In this document: in pieces, positions 29,438 through 42,900 of the stretch
Position numbering within the stretch: the stretch's first letter is position 1
How the letters are laid out: each line of letters opens with the position of its first letter
NCBI RefSeq assembly: GCF_000002995.4
Contig: NW_025062476.1
Coordinates: forward strand, 12,358,501-12,422,500
Source: Brugia malayi
Taxonomy: Eukaryota > Nematoda > Chromadorea > Rhabditida > Onchocercidae
Length of the DNA: 64,000 nt
Direction of reading: 5' to 3'
Position numbers and translations under genes: made by a program
The notes under the pieces: model-generated
What the model was told of the DNA's origin: nothing
The model's input: the letters and a program-made list of their open reading frames with translations, nothing else
Databases searched by the model: none

Positions 29438-30133
29438 TGAGCCTAAATTCATTGATTATACTAGGCTAATTTTTAAAGCCAAATTTTGGATGGTATCAAA
29501 AGTGTAATATAATTTCTAATCCTTTTTTTCTTTTTCTTTTTCAGCAGTTCAAATTATTTCTTAAGGTAGTAATGAATTACTTTAGATTTATTGCAATTTA
29601 CAATTTTTTTAGGATAGAAGTAGACTAAGAGATAAATGAAATATCATTGATTGATGCATGCATGCATGCATCGTGCATTTACAATTCTGCAATCTGCAAG
29701 CAAATGAGTGAAATTTATTTGTGATTTAAATTGCACACAGAAACAGTATTCAATGACATATTTGAAAGTTAACAGACGAAAATTAATTTTTGCAAATAAT
29801 TTTGACACATTTTTAGCTTTTGTTATGCATTATAAGTTAGTTTGCTGAGGAAATAAAAATTTATCATTGAATTTTATTTATATGTGCTATATGCTACCAA
29901 TATACCTGTGACAGGTATTCATTAGCCAGGTGACATACAGACAGGTATACTTACTCATCGGCCAACGATAAGTAAGAAATTATACTTAACATTATCTCTT
30001 TTGAAACATACAGCTGCATTCACTGCTTGCAGAATTACATCAATTTCTTCTCAAATTAAAATTTAAAATAAAATATATAAGTAATATTAACTAATCATTT
30101 GCAATTTAAATTAATATTTACTCTTTTCTAAGT
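29438..30133 (-). repeat. Right arm of the long inverted repeat
   Basis: Begins TGAGCCTAAATTCATTG and ends CTCTTTTCTAAGT, the reverse complement of the left arm with a few base changes such as GTCTGTATGTC for GTCTGCATGTC. Confidence 0.9.
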
Positions 30134-30381
30134 GAGAAATAACATTAGAAAAAAAAAAAAAAGGAAAATTTCAGAGCGAATTGCTGGATTAATGTGTTAT
30201 ATCGTTGAATTTATATATAAAAACTAATAATTATATGAAAATTTTGCACCTTAAATTTGTTTTACATTATAGTAGGAAATAAAAATAATATACACATTTG
30301 CTTATCTGAGCATTTTATTTTGTTCATCCATGCAGATGCAATAAAATTATCATAATATATAATTTTTTATTGTTATTTTAC

Positions 30382-30433
<52 letters not shown>

Positions 30434-33299
30434 GAATGTAATTTGTATTAATCATTAATAATGGAAGTAATACAATATTTGCTTAAATATTTCGATTATT
30501 ATAAATGAATAGATGATAAGAAGAAGAAATAAGATGGCCTGGAACGACCTTATTTTTGATCCTTATCACTCTTCAATCGTCAATTATCAGCATTTTCTGA
30601 CTTATGGGTCATTTTCCCATTGTTTCTCGACATTTTATAATATTTATTCAATTCACTGATATGCAATTTACAAACACTAAAATATAAATATTACCATCAA
30701 ATTTTTCTTAACATTCAATTTTCTCTGTAATATATGATATTTAATTAAAATTTACTAAATTTATATGTTAGAAATTGTTAAATATGTAACAGAATTTCAA
30801 TTATTTCTTTATTTTTTTTGTAATATTTATAATAAATTATTAACATTTCGATGGAATGCGAACATTATTCAATTCATTTCATTTCTTATTGTATTTTTTG
30901 ATAACACTAAATTTAGCATACATTTTAAATTATTCAATTCAATTTAGCACTCAAATTAAAACTTTTAATATTTTGAGATTAAATTTAAATTTAATGAAAA
31001 AAAAAAAAAAAAACGAATATGAATACTGGTAAAAATTTTTTGATATAACTTATATTATTTATTTTAAAAAAAAAAAAAAAAATAGTATATTTCAATTTTA
31101 TCTAAATATATGGTCATGATCATAAATATTTGAATTTAATTAACTAATAATTATTTAATAATATTTTATTGCTTTAAGTGTATTATTGAGAATGAAATTA
31201 ACTATAATATTTAAATTTCTTCATACTATAACTAAATATCGTTTTTTTTTTTTTTTTTTTTTTTTTTAATTGGAACTATTTTTTCTTATTTTTTTTGTCT
31301 TTTTTATTATATCTTCATTTTTTTATTTACATATATATATTATTTTATTTTTTCCATCTTATTTACAAAAAAAAAAAAAAAAAAAAAACAACTCTAAGTG
31401 AACATTTTTTTTGATATAACTTATTGATTTCAAAAAAAAAAAAAAAAAATAATATATATTTGAATTTTTATCTAAAATACATGAATATTGATAAAAATTT
31501 TGAAATGAACGATGATGACTCAGCTAGTTGAATTCTTTTTTTTTTTTTTTTTTTAAAGAAGGAAAAATCAAATAAAAATGTTTTTTAAATTATGCATAAA
31601 TAGTACGAAAGTTTATGATTATATTATATTTATTTATGCCAAAGTTTTTAGAAAATATTAAAACTAAATCGTTTTTCTTTCTTTCTATCAATTCTTTTCT
31701 TTTTTCTATTGTGCATTTTATACAGCAATAATAATAATAATAATAAAAACGAAAATGAAAAGAATTATGAAAAATTTTTCAAATCTTTTTGTTAAATTTT
31801 TTTTTTTTTCCTTTCATTCTATCCAACAAAATTGAGTTTAATGAGATTTGTTATAAAATCTATTACATACATATTTATTTTTTTAAAAAAAAAAAGAAAG
31901 AAAAAAGAAGAAAAGAAGCATTTTAAAATTATTTCTTTGTTTGTTCAATTTCACTTTTAAACAATTTATTATTTTTAATTTTTTCTCTCTTTTTTTTTTT
32001 GAATTGAATCGAATTGAATCGAAAAATATTTATTTTAGTTTAAAAATAATTTTGAAACAAAAAAAAATTTAATTTGAAAATATTTACAGTAATTATGTGT
32101 TAATTAATGATTGAATAGCAAATCCTCTTGTTATGTTATTTTATTTTCTTTTGATCATTGATGAATTTAAATAAGTAATTAAATTAAATAAATAATAAAT
32201 AAATAAATGCATAGAGAAAATTTTTTTTTTTTTTAATACTTTTCTTTTGGTGACATTCAACAAAAAAAAAAAAAAAAAATAAGAAAAGGGAAAAAATGAA
32301 ATTTTTTTGATTTTCTTTTTTTTTTTTTTTTAATAATTATTAAATTCTATTTCCTACAAAAAAAAAAAAATGAAAATTTCTTTCTTAAAAACTATAAAAT
32401 TTATTTTCTCAACGTACTGCTACAGTAATCAGTAATTCTAATTTTAATATAAAATGTAAATTTGTGAAAAAAATACAAAACAAAAAAACAAACAAATATA
32501 TATTTTTTATGCGATAATTATTTAAACGAATTGAAATTTTACTAATTAATTAAAATATTAGTGTCAATAATTTGAAATAAAAATTATAAATATAGAATAA
32601 TTGAAATAAAACTTTAAACAATTTAATTTGAAAAAAAAAAAAAAAAAAAAGCTGAAGAAAATGAAAGAAATAAATAAATTTAGTAAAAATTTTTGACGAA
32701 AAGAAAAATATATATATATATATATACTTCTTAGTGCAGGAAATTTTCTCCTACAATTTTTGCTCATCCGAATTAGTTTACTAAATATATTTGTTGTATA
32801 TTTATTAATTATTGTCAACTGTGTCACCACGTCACCACTTAATGTCACCATACATTGCTTTGCTTTGCTATGATGAAGTACAAATATTTTGCAAAACGTT
32901 TACTCTATTAACAATTTAAACCATTTAACACTTCAATATTTTACTAACTTTTTAAATTTCATTTTCAAATCTAATTAGTTATACAAAGAAAATTATCATT
33001 TATTATAAAATTAATCACTTATCAATTAATAGAAACCTTAACATAAGGTATTTAATCATTTAACATTTCCATACTTTGTTAATGTTAAATTTTAATTTCA
33101 AATCTAATCAAAATCTCTTCTTTTTTTTTTTTTTTTTCAAATCACTTTCCAAAAACAAAACAAAAAAACATTTATGATAAAATCAATTAATAGAAAATAT
33201 TTGAACATTTAACACTTTAATGTTTTAGCTAAAAAAATAAAAAATTGATCAAATGTAATAATTAATTATAAATTTTTTTTTTTTTTGTTAATTTTACAG
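30134..33299. other. Intergenic, upstream region of the bZIP gene
   Basis: AT-rich; an ATT microsatellite at 30382-30434 and many long poly-A/poly-T runs. An acceptor TTTTACAG ends at 33299 just before the bZIP start, so an untranslated first exon or a trans-splice site is likely. Open frames at 30765-30947 and 32564-32851 show no protein-like content. Confidence 0.55.
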
Positions 33300-33328
33300 A
33301 TATCAAAACAAAAAAATAGAAAAAAGAA

Positions 33329-36300
33329 ATGGATCAGATAGACGAGGAAGATTGGTGTCAAATCATTAACAAAAATGATTTTATCAAGGATGACTGTCTC
33401 ATTTCATCAATTCCTGATTGTTGCAATAATTTGAATCGTTATGATAACGATTATCATGAAGCACCTCATTGTTTATTTCAATCGAATAAAAATGAAACAA
33501 CAATATCACAATATGCAAATATTATCAGTGATAATGATACGATAAGTTTGGATGTGGAAGCATTGGAAGAGCAATTAAATATGGCATCAAATCTTCTTGA
33601 TGTTAAAATTGAATTAAACAATAGTTATCCGATTGGTATCCTTTTAATAATTATTAATTCGTTTTTTTTTTTATCATTATTAATTTAACATATAAATATT
33701 AATGTGACAAATTTATATGATATATTTACAAAGAAATTTTTAAATGGCTTTAAAATGGTCTCTTTTTTTTTTTGGTTTCTTACTGTTTATTTTTAATTTT
33801 AGTTATTGACTTAAATTTTTTAATTTTAGTTATTATTTTAACATTAACTTATTAAATTTAATTTAGTGAGTGAAATTTATAAATCAATTATATGATATAT
33901 TTACATGGAAATTTTTAAATGGCTTTTTTTTTGGTTTCTTACTGTTTATTTTTAATTTTAGTTATTGATTTTAAGTTTTTTAATTTTAGTTATTATTTTA
34001 GTTATTAGTTTCACATTTACTTTTTATTTAAATGAGTAATTTTTCATTAGCTTACACTTAAATTTAAATGAGTGAAATTTATAAATAGTTTAATTTTTAT
34101 TAAAATATACACAAATTTTAGATGAGAAAAGAGGAAAAAATATTATTTGTTTGGTGGTTTTTCACTTTTTTTTTTCTTTTTTCATTCTTTAATTCGTTTT
34201 GCTTTTTTTAAATTTCATTTTTTACAATTTTGAAAAACTGATAAGAATTTTATTTTTATTTGTTAAATAATTTGAACATTTCGAACAATTTCCAAAATAT
34301 TAAATTAAACTGAGTTTTTATTTTGTTATTTATTTAAATTTCAATTGTAATTTTTCATTCGTTCCCATCATTTCCTATTGCTTTTTATCAATTCTATTTA
34401 AGCGGCAAAGATCAAAAGTTGGCATATTTACTTGTTTATAGTTTTTGAAATGCATTTAAAAGTATCATACCTTCTTTATCATTCAGTTTATATTTTAAAA
34501 TGAAAACAAATGAAAATTTTATTTTTAGCATCGGAAACGCTATCTTTGACTAATTCACATTCTTCATCATCTTTTGAACATCAAAACAATGGTTTGAATG
34601 CTTTTTCTTTTTCTTTTATTTTTAAAACTTAAATAAAATTTAAATAATTAAACTTGAGATCTCCTCAAATTAATGTATAATTTCGATTCCTGAATAATTT
34701 AACTTTTATATGTTTGATTAAAAAAAATTAATTTTTTCACCATTATTAGTTAATTTAGATGTATAAAATAATCTAAAAAAAAATTTTGATAATCCATTTT
34801 AAACTGTTTCAGTTTTCACAAAATTTAATTTTTTTTTTCTTTTTTGTTTTTTGGATAATAAAAAATCTTATTAACTTTTTTTTTCTGTTTTTAATTTTAC
34901 TTTAAGCAATTTTAAATGCTAATAATATAATATTTTTAGCTTCTATGATATATTATTCATAAATATATGTTTCAATTCATTTCATTTCTTATAAAAAAAA
35001 AAAAAAAAAATGTTTAATTTATTTAATTTTGAATATTTAATTGAAATATTTTGAATATATACTGAATTGTTGAAATTTTTTCATACAAATTGCAAAAGTT
35101 AGCAAATTTTTGTGGCATTCATAAATTTATGAAAAATTTTTTCTTAAATATTTGTCAAATTTAACTAAAAGTTTAATTACATCTTTCAGCACTTTTTTTT
35201 TCTCATATTTAAATACGAATTAATTTTAACAAAATATAAATTTAAAAAGTACTTTAATCATTACTGTAATTATTTAAATATACAGTGTATACATTTAATT
35301 TATACGATGTAAAATATATTTGTTTTAAAATTTTTTGAAATTCAAAAAATAGCACATTATTTCACTAATCGATCATTAAGTAAAATAAAAGTAACTTTTT
35401 GGCTCATACTTGAAGCATTTTTGAGAAAACTTTTATAAGTTATAAAATTATTATTTACTAATACATTTTCAAATAAAATAAAAAAACAATTTTTTTGGCT
35501 AATATCTGTTTTTCTGGTTGGAAAAATAAATTTTTACAAAAACTTTTGTAAGTTTTAAAACTATTATTTACTAAATCAGCTTCAACTAATATAAAAACAA
35601 CTTTTTGGCAACTATATGAAGCATTTTTGAGAAATTTTTGTAATTTATAAAATTATAAAAAAAAAAAAAAAAATGAGAAATGTTTCAATAAATTATCATT
35701 TTACAATAAATAATTTAATTTATTTTAAATTTAGGAATATTTCGTTCATCATTTACCACTGGACAGTCATTTTTAGACGAGGCAGATTGTCTTGTTGAAT
35801 TAAAAGCATATGCTAAAACAAGGCGAAAAATGCATGAAATGGCTGTGAAACAAAAACTTATCACTGAACAAGTAATTACATCAAATTATTATTATTTTGT
35901 TTTCGATTAAATATTTAAGTAAAAATTTATTATTAAATAAAAAACTTTTGTAATAATTATAACCAAAAAAAAATTTAAAGCAACAATTTTTTTTTTTTTT
36001 TTTTTAATTTTTCATTAAAAAAATTTTTTTTAAAAAAGATTTAAAAAAAATGATATATTGGAATTTTTATATAAAATATATGAATATTGATAAAAAATTC
36101 TGGAATGAACGATAACTTAACTAGTTGATTTCCTTTTTTTTTTTAAAAAAAAAAAAAAAAAAGAAAAACATCAAATTTTCATTAATAAATTTTAAAAATT
36201 ATATGAATTTATTTTAATCCAAATTTATTAAGGTTAAAAAAAAAATAAATAAAATTAGGAAAAACTAATAATTAAGTAATTTGAAGTAAAATTAAGAATA

Positions 36301-36851
36301 AATTACAAATGATATCTATAAAATATTTATTAACCTTTTTTCTTTTTTATTATATTAGCAATTACAAAATTAATTGTTATATACAAATGTAAAATAAAAT
36401 TTTCTTTATTGTATTTTTTTCGTTTTTTTTTTTTTTTAAATTTTTTATTTTCTTATTTTTAAAAAAATGAAAAAAAAATTTTTCAATTATTAAAATTACT
36501 TACATAAAAATATTTTATCGCTTAAATTTGTAAAAGTTATTTATAGGATCCAAAAGGTTATGGATTTTTGCATTTGTCATCGGAGGAGAAGCGAACATTA
36601 CTTCAGGAAGGTTACAAACTACCCACTGTTTTACCCTTAACAAAATCTGAGGAAGATGCGTTGAAAATTATTCGGCGTAAAATTAAAAATAAGGTTAAAT
36701 CATTTTATAAAAAGAAGTTGAAATCATTGATTAAATGCTTTTATTGATTATTATAAATAACATTGAATGTTTATGAATTAATTAAATTTAATTCATTTGT
36801 TAATTAATTAATTTTATTAATTAAATTTAAACATATTGCTGAAACTTTGTG

Positions 36852-36882
<31 letters not shown>

Positions 36883-37831
36883 TTATTCATTAAATGATAA
36901 TTTATTATGCGCTTATCAACAATACATGCTAAATTAATTTTGTTTATTTTATTTTAATTTTCAAAAATCAAATTATTTGACACTTTGATGGAAAATGAAA
37001 GTAATATTAATAGATAATATAAAAAATTAAAATGATAAAATGCATTCATTAATTTTTTTTTTCTAATATTTTTTTTTCTTCGATTTCAAATTTAATTTAT
37101 ATTTTCTTTTGAATTTTTTTTTTCTCTTTATTTTTAGTAAAAATGAATTAATTTTTTAGCTGTCTGCGCAAGAAAGTCGTCGAAAACGTAAGGAATATAT
37201 GAATGCGCTTGAAAAAAGAATTCAATATTATCTTAATGAAAATTCAACATTAAAATTAAAGGTTTTGTTAAAGTTTAAATTTTTTTAATGAAATATTCCT
37301 CCCATTCAATTTTAAAATTTCTTAAATTTTTCAATTAATTTTACTTTTTTCTTTTCTTTTCTTTTTTTTTTCAAAAAAAAAAGAAAAAAATAAATGAATA
37401 AAGCGATCTAAAATTTGTTACTATAAATGATGAAAATATCGAATAAATAAAATTTGAAAATATCAAAAAAATTAAATATTTAATTAAATCACTGATAAAA
37501 AAAAAAAAAAAAAAAAAAACGTCAATTAAAATAATTGATAAAATCTGATTATTAATTAAAAGTTGAACTGATTGTTGTTTATTTGCGATGAGATTTATTT
37601 GTTAGTTCAGTGATAATCCAATATTTTATGATCAAATATATTGATAATGTTTTTTTTTTTTTTTTTTTTTTTTCAAATTTAAAAAATTAAATTTTTCAGC
37701 TAAAAGATTTAGAACAAAAGAATCGTAGTTTATTTATCGAATTAAAACATTTCAAAACATCAATTGGATCAAATCACAGAACAGAAAATCATCCATCATG
37801 TCCAACACCAAATGTTACAACAATTAATTAA
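33329..37831 (+). CDS. CREB3/OASIS-type bZIP transcription factor, 6 exons, no visible membrane segment
   Basis: Exons 33329-33635, 34529-34591, 35735-35871, 36547-36693, 37160-37261, 37700-37831 join to 295 residues. The N-terminus ([18 protein letters not shown]) is acidic, as in an activation domain. Residues ~195-215 carry [20 protein letters not shown], the segment placed before the basic region in CREB3/OASIS proteins. It is followed by the DNA-contacting [20 protein letters not shown] and a leucine zipper across the last two exons. Family members are usually ER-anchored by a transmembrane helix just after the zipper; here the protein stops about 20 residues later (NVTTIN, TAA) with no hydrophobic helix. 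It would thus be a constitutively soluble form, unless an alternative 3' exon exists. Worm candidates are crh-2 and let-607; I cannot choose between them. A TTTTACAG acceptor precedes the start by 29 nt; AATAAA at 38193 fits the 3' end. Confidence 0.88.
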
Positions 37832-39922
37832 TTCATTAATATAAATTATTTTTTGTATTTATTCTTTTTTTTTTTTTTTTAAATGATAAAATTTATACTA
37901 AATTTAATAACAAATGAATTTGTTACAAAATGTTAATTGTATATTTGCTATTTGCATTGATGAATTTTAGTAGTTATACTGATAATATCTGTTTATTAAA
38001 ATATTTATTTATTAAATTATCAATTTTAAAGATTATTAAAATTGATTTTTAGTTAAAATTATTAAAATTTATCATTAAAATTTATTTTTAATTAAAAATT
38101 TGAAAAAAAATTTTCAATTGTCATTTTTTTTTCATGCATCATTCATTTGTATATGTGTATAACATTGATTTTACTTTTACTTAAAAGTTGTAAATAAAAC
38201 ATTTAATATTAATGCAATAATATATTTTAATTTCAAACTAATTTCAAACTGAATTCAATAAATGTTGGATTAATTTATGAGAAGTAAAATTTTTATTAAA
38301 AAATTTAAAAAATATTTTCTAATATTCATATTAGTTGTAAAATGAACTAATAACGTGGGATTATATTATTATTACTATTCATAGGATAGTTAAATTTATT
38401 AAAATTAATTAGTCAAATTGTAAAAATTAAATTTTGTGTATAATAATATTTTGAAATACAAATATAACAAATATCAAATATCTATTTTCAATAATAAAAT
38501 TCAATGCAATTAATATTTTAGAATATTTTATGATTAATTGCAATTTTATAATTCAAAATAAATCATTTCGGAGTTTTGAGTTCTTTTTTTTTAACATTTC
38601 TAAACATTTTTTTTATGAAATTTTTGAAGCATAAAAAATAGGACCTAAATCAATTTTTAAAATTTTTCAACTTAAATTTTTATTGCATAAAATCTAATAT
38701 AAATAGTATTTTAAAATATTTAATTTGAGTAATTAATTTTGATAAGTATATTTAAATAGTAATTTTTTTATCTTTCGTGTTGTTTACTTAAAATATATAG
38801 AAAATAATTAAAATGAAAAATGAAAAAATGAAAAAAAATTATGAACGAAATTCAAAATTTCTTCCACTTTTTTTTAAAAAATGAGTATTTTACTGTAATG
38901 AATTTTAATTTTTTTTTTTTTTTTTAAATTAAGAAATTAATAGCATTAATTGAGCGATTATCACTGTTTCTAAAATAATTCGTAATCAAAATTATTATAA
39001 TTGCAAATTTTTATAAATGTACCTGTATTTTCGATCCGTATGAATTTTTTTATAATAAATATAGGATTGTTTGAAATTTAATTTTTTGAATAAATAAAAA
39101 ATTAAGCTTAATTATATTAAAACAAATTATGGTTAAAATAAATTAAACTGTGTTAAAATTCAATTCAGAACGAAAAAAAAGATTTAATTCAATGGTACAA
39201 AATGATGAATTTCTCTAACAACATTTTTGTAATTTATTAAGCTTAAAAATCTATTCAAAAAAAAAAAAAAAAAAATAACTAAATAAACAAATAAAAAATA
39301 TTTTGTTCCAGTATGTGACAATTTCAATTAATCAATTCTAATTAATTTATAATTATTGTTCATTTGATTGTAATATAACAGTAAAAGAAAACAAAAACAA
39401 ACATTTATTAATTAAATTAAATAAAAATTCATACAAAAATTTTATTAATTAAATTAAATTTTAATTACTTTGAAAAAAACAAAAAAAACAAAAAAACAAA
39501 GAACAATTAATTTTAACATAATAATAGATCACAATTAACAATTAATTACATTTGATATTATCATTATCCTTTTTTTTTTTTTTTTTTTCACCTCCACTTC
39601 CTCTCCCTTTTGTTATATTTTATTCAAAAATTGTAAAATTTTCATTTTACAATTTATAAAATCCTAATCCAAAAATGTTTGTCAACAATAATAACAATGA
39701 AGTGAAAGTTGACAATTACTTTTGATTAAGCGAGAGAAGATGTGTTATGCATGCATTTTTATTGCTAGTTCCATGATCACAGTTATTCTCACCTGTTTGC
39801 TCAGATAATTATTACCTGTATTTAATTATTGTATGTAATAAACACACATACACATACACACATACACATACACAAACATACATACATACGTATCATAACG
39901 AATTATTGTCACTTATACAGAT
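37832..39922. other. Intergenic with CACATA microsatellite near its right end
   Basis: 3' region of the bZIP gene and upstream region of the cysteine-rich gene. A CACATA/CATA tract spans 39841-39890, ending about 30 bp before the predicted start codon at 39923. No other structure was recognised. Confidence 0.55.
38193..38198 (+). promoter_or_regulatory. Polyadenylation signal of the bZIP gene
   Basis: AATAAA about 360 nt beyond the stop codon. It is one of the few canonical hexamers in a plausible position, although AT-rich sequence makes chance matches common. Confidence 0.35.
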
Positions 39923-42900
39923 ATGATACTTCCGCTTTTCATCCGTTTTTTCATCAATTTAAGGTAATAATTTTTTTTTTTTAAATTAAAAGAATGAAAT
40001 AAATTATATATTTACTTTTAAAGTAATAAATTATTTCTTTCGTTTTAATTGAATTTCTTTTTGTTTTTTTTTTTTTTTTTTTTTTTTTGTTTTTTCAAAA
40101 TAATTTTTTTATTTTTAAAATATATTATTATGATAGCGTTAAACATTTTAACACAAATAAAATTTTACAAAAAAATTTTAGGTAATAGCATTAATAGTAT
40201 TATCAAAATTAATGCTATTATATTTTAATTTTAAATTAATATTTCTTAAAAAAAAAAAATTTTTTTTTTTTAAAATTTAATTAGCCAATTTTTTTTTTCT
40301 TTTTCTTGTATGTATGAATGTTTTTAAACAAAAACTATTTTCTAGCTATTCATTTAGTAATTTTTCAAAGAAGAAAACAAAAAAATTTTGTGAAATTTTA
40401 AAAATTAAAAATCTTTTTATGTAAAAAAAAAAAAAAAAACAGGTTGAAAATAACAAAAAAATTTTTGTTTTGTAAATTTGCTAGCCTGTTTCTTTTTTTT
40501 TTTTTTTTTTTTTTGAAAATTTATTGATTGATGAACTAAAAGAGGGAAAAAGTCGAAATTCTTGTTAATTCACATTTTTTTTTTTTTTTTTCAATAGAAT
40601 TCAGTATTAGAAAGAAAATTTAACAACCTGTGCAATTTATTTTTTTTTCAATTATTTAATAATTAATTGGAAATAATATTTAATAATTAATTATTAGATT
40701 AATAAAATGTTGAATGTTTAAAAATATTCCTTAAAATAATCCAAAAATCTATTTTATTTCACTAACGAATAAAAATTGAAAATATTGATAAAGTAGGAAA
40801 TGTTTGGAAATTAAATTTTGAAAAGAATTATCAAACTCTGAAATCGAATGATTATCATTAGTAAACAAGAAAAATCAATTAGAATGATTTTTTTTTTTTC
40901 TTTTTGTTGAGAATTTTGTGAGTTTTTGATATTTTAATAAAAAATAGTAAATGTTTGAAATTAATTATTTAAATTCATAGATAATTGTTAGTTGAATAAT
41001 AAAAATTGATTAGAATAATTTTTTATTTCTATTTTTTTTTTTTTTTGCTAAAAGATAAAATTGTAAATTTTGGAATATATTGAACAGTTAAAAAGGAAAA
41101 AAAAAAAGATTAAAATTATAAAATAGTAAAATAATACTATTGAAGGTCATACTTGCATTAAATTATTTCAAATTTTAAAAAACTAGAATTTTTGTATTTA
41201 TTTATGAAACATTTATTTTAAAAAAAAACGAAAATTTTTCAAACGAAATTTTAAATAAAAAATTTTATTGAGTTTCTTCCAATCATTTGCATACAATCGT
41301 TTTTTATTCAATTTTTTTTTTTTTTTTTTTTGAAAAATTATTAGCATAAACATATAATTTTTTTCTTTTTTTTAAATGATAAAAATGAGAAATTTAAAAT
41401 TTGCATATTAAAATATTTTAATTTTACTAATCCATTTTTAAATATATTAAAATTTTTCTACTTTAAATATGTCTAATTTTGATTACTTTTTATTTTTATT
41501 TAAATTACTTTTACTTTTTATTTAAATATCACTACTAAAATTTTTTTATTTAAATCTGATAGCATTTGCAGTCCTGTTTATTGTCAAGAAGTAAACAGTA
41601 ATAATTTGCCATTACCGTTGCTTTCCGGATACGGAATGGATATGTGTCGTTATATGTCTTGTCCATATGGTCAACAATGCTTAAATGGTTTATAATTTTG
41701 ATCATTTTTAAAACTATTTAAAAAAATAATTTATTTAAGCAAATGAAATAATGGAAAAAAAAATAAAGTATTAATTTAAAAAATTTTTAAATTGAAAAAG
41801 AAAAGTGTGCTTTTACAATTGTAAAAATGATAATTTGATTAACTTGAATTTCATATTGTTATTTGAGAAATAATTTCATTGCTATGCTAATATGATAATA
41901 TTATTGTATTATTAATGTTGCTAATACATTAGTTACAAAACATTAACATTAATTTACTTATCCTGAATTACTAATAGACTAGTAATGCACAATAATAATA
42001 ATTAAATTAAATTAATACATACATAATAAAAAAATTAAAATGTATACATAAAAATTAATATGTACATAATAATTAAATACTAATTAAAAGTTTAAGGTGT
42101 ATGTTGGAGCAATACACCTCTCCTCACTACCACAATTACAATTCCAAATAATTTCATTCCATTTCCAATTAATCAGAATATGAATCCATCACTGGTAGCA
42201 AATCCGTGGTATACAAATCGGTTAGGTTTTATACCTACTGGAAATAGACGATGTTTGTTTTTATTTATTTATTTATTTTTTTAATTACATTTTAAACATA
42301 ACTTAAAATATTAATTAGAACATAAAACTTTAGTATATATATTTAAAACAAAAAAAAAAAAAAAAATTACTAATTAAAAATAAAAATTTTAAATGGATTT
42401 TGTTTTTATTAGCATTAAAATTCAATAAATAATATATTTCAAGAATAAATACACTTTTTTTTTCAACTTATTGAAATATCTTAGAGAAAAATCATAAAGC
42501 AAATAAATTATAATTTATATTAATTAAAAGTTTGATTATTTATCAAATATGAAATGGAATACAGAGAGAGAGAGAGAGGGAGAGAAAGAGAGAGAGTTAT
42601 AAATTATTCAAATAATTTTCATTTCTATAAATATTTTTCTACTTCTACACTGTTTACTAATTATTATTTAAAAAAAAAAAAAAGAAAGGAAATAAACAAA
42701 AATGAAATTTTCAAAATATATTACTCAAAAAAAAAAAAAAAAAACTATTACTAAAATATATTACTCAAAATTTAATTATTAAGTTACAAATTATACTCTA
42801 CTTCCGGTTTTTTAATTCCGGTTCTAAATTCATTAAATATTGTTACACTTTTAAATACTATTTATTTATATGTTGCAGTATGTACAACTAATGCTAATTG

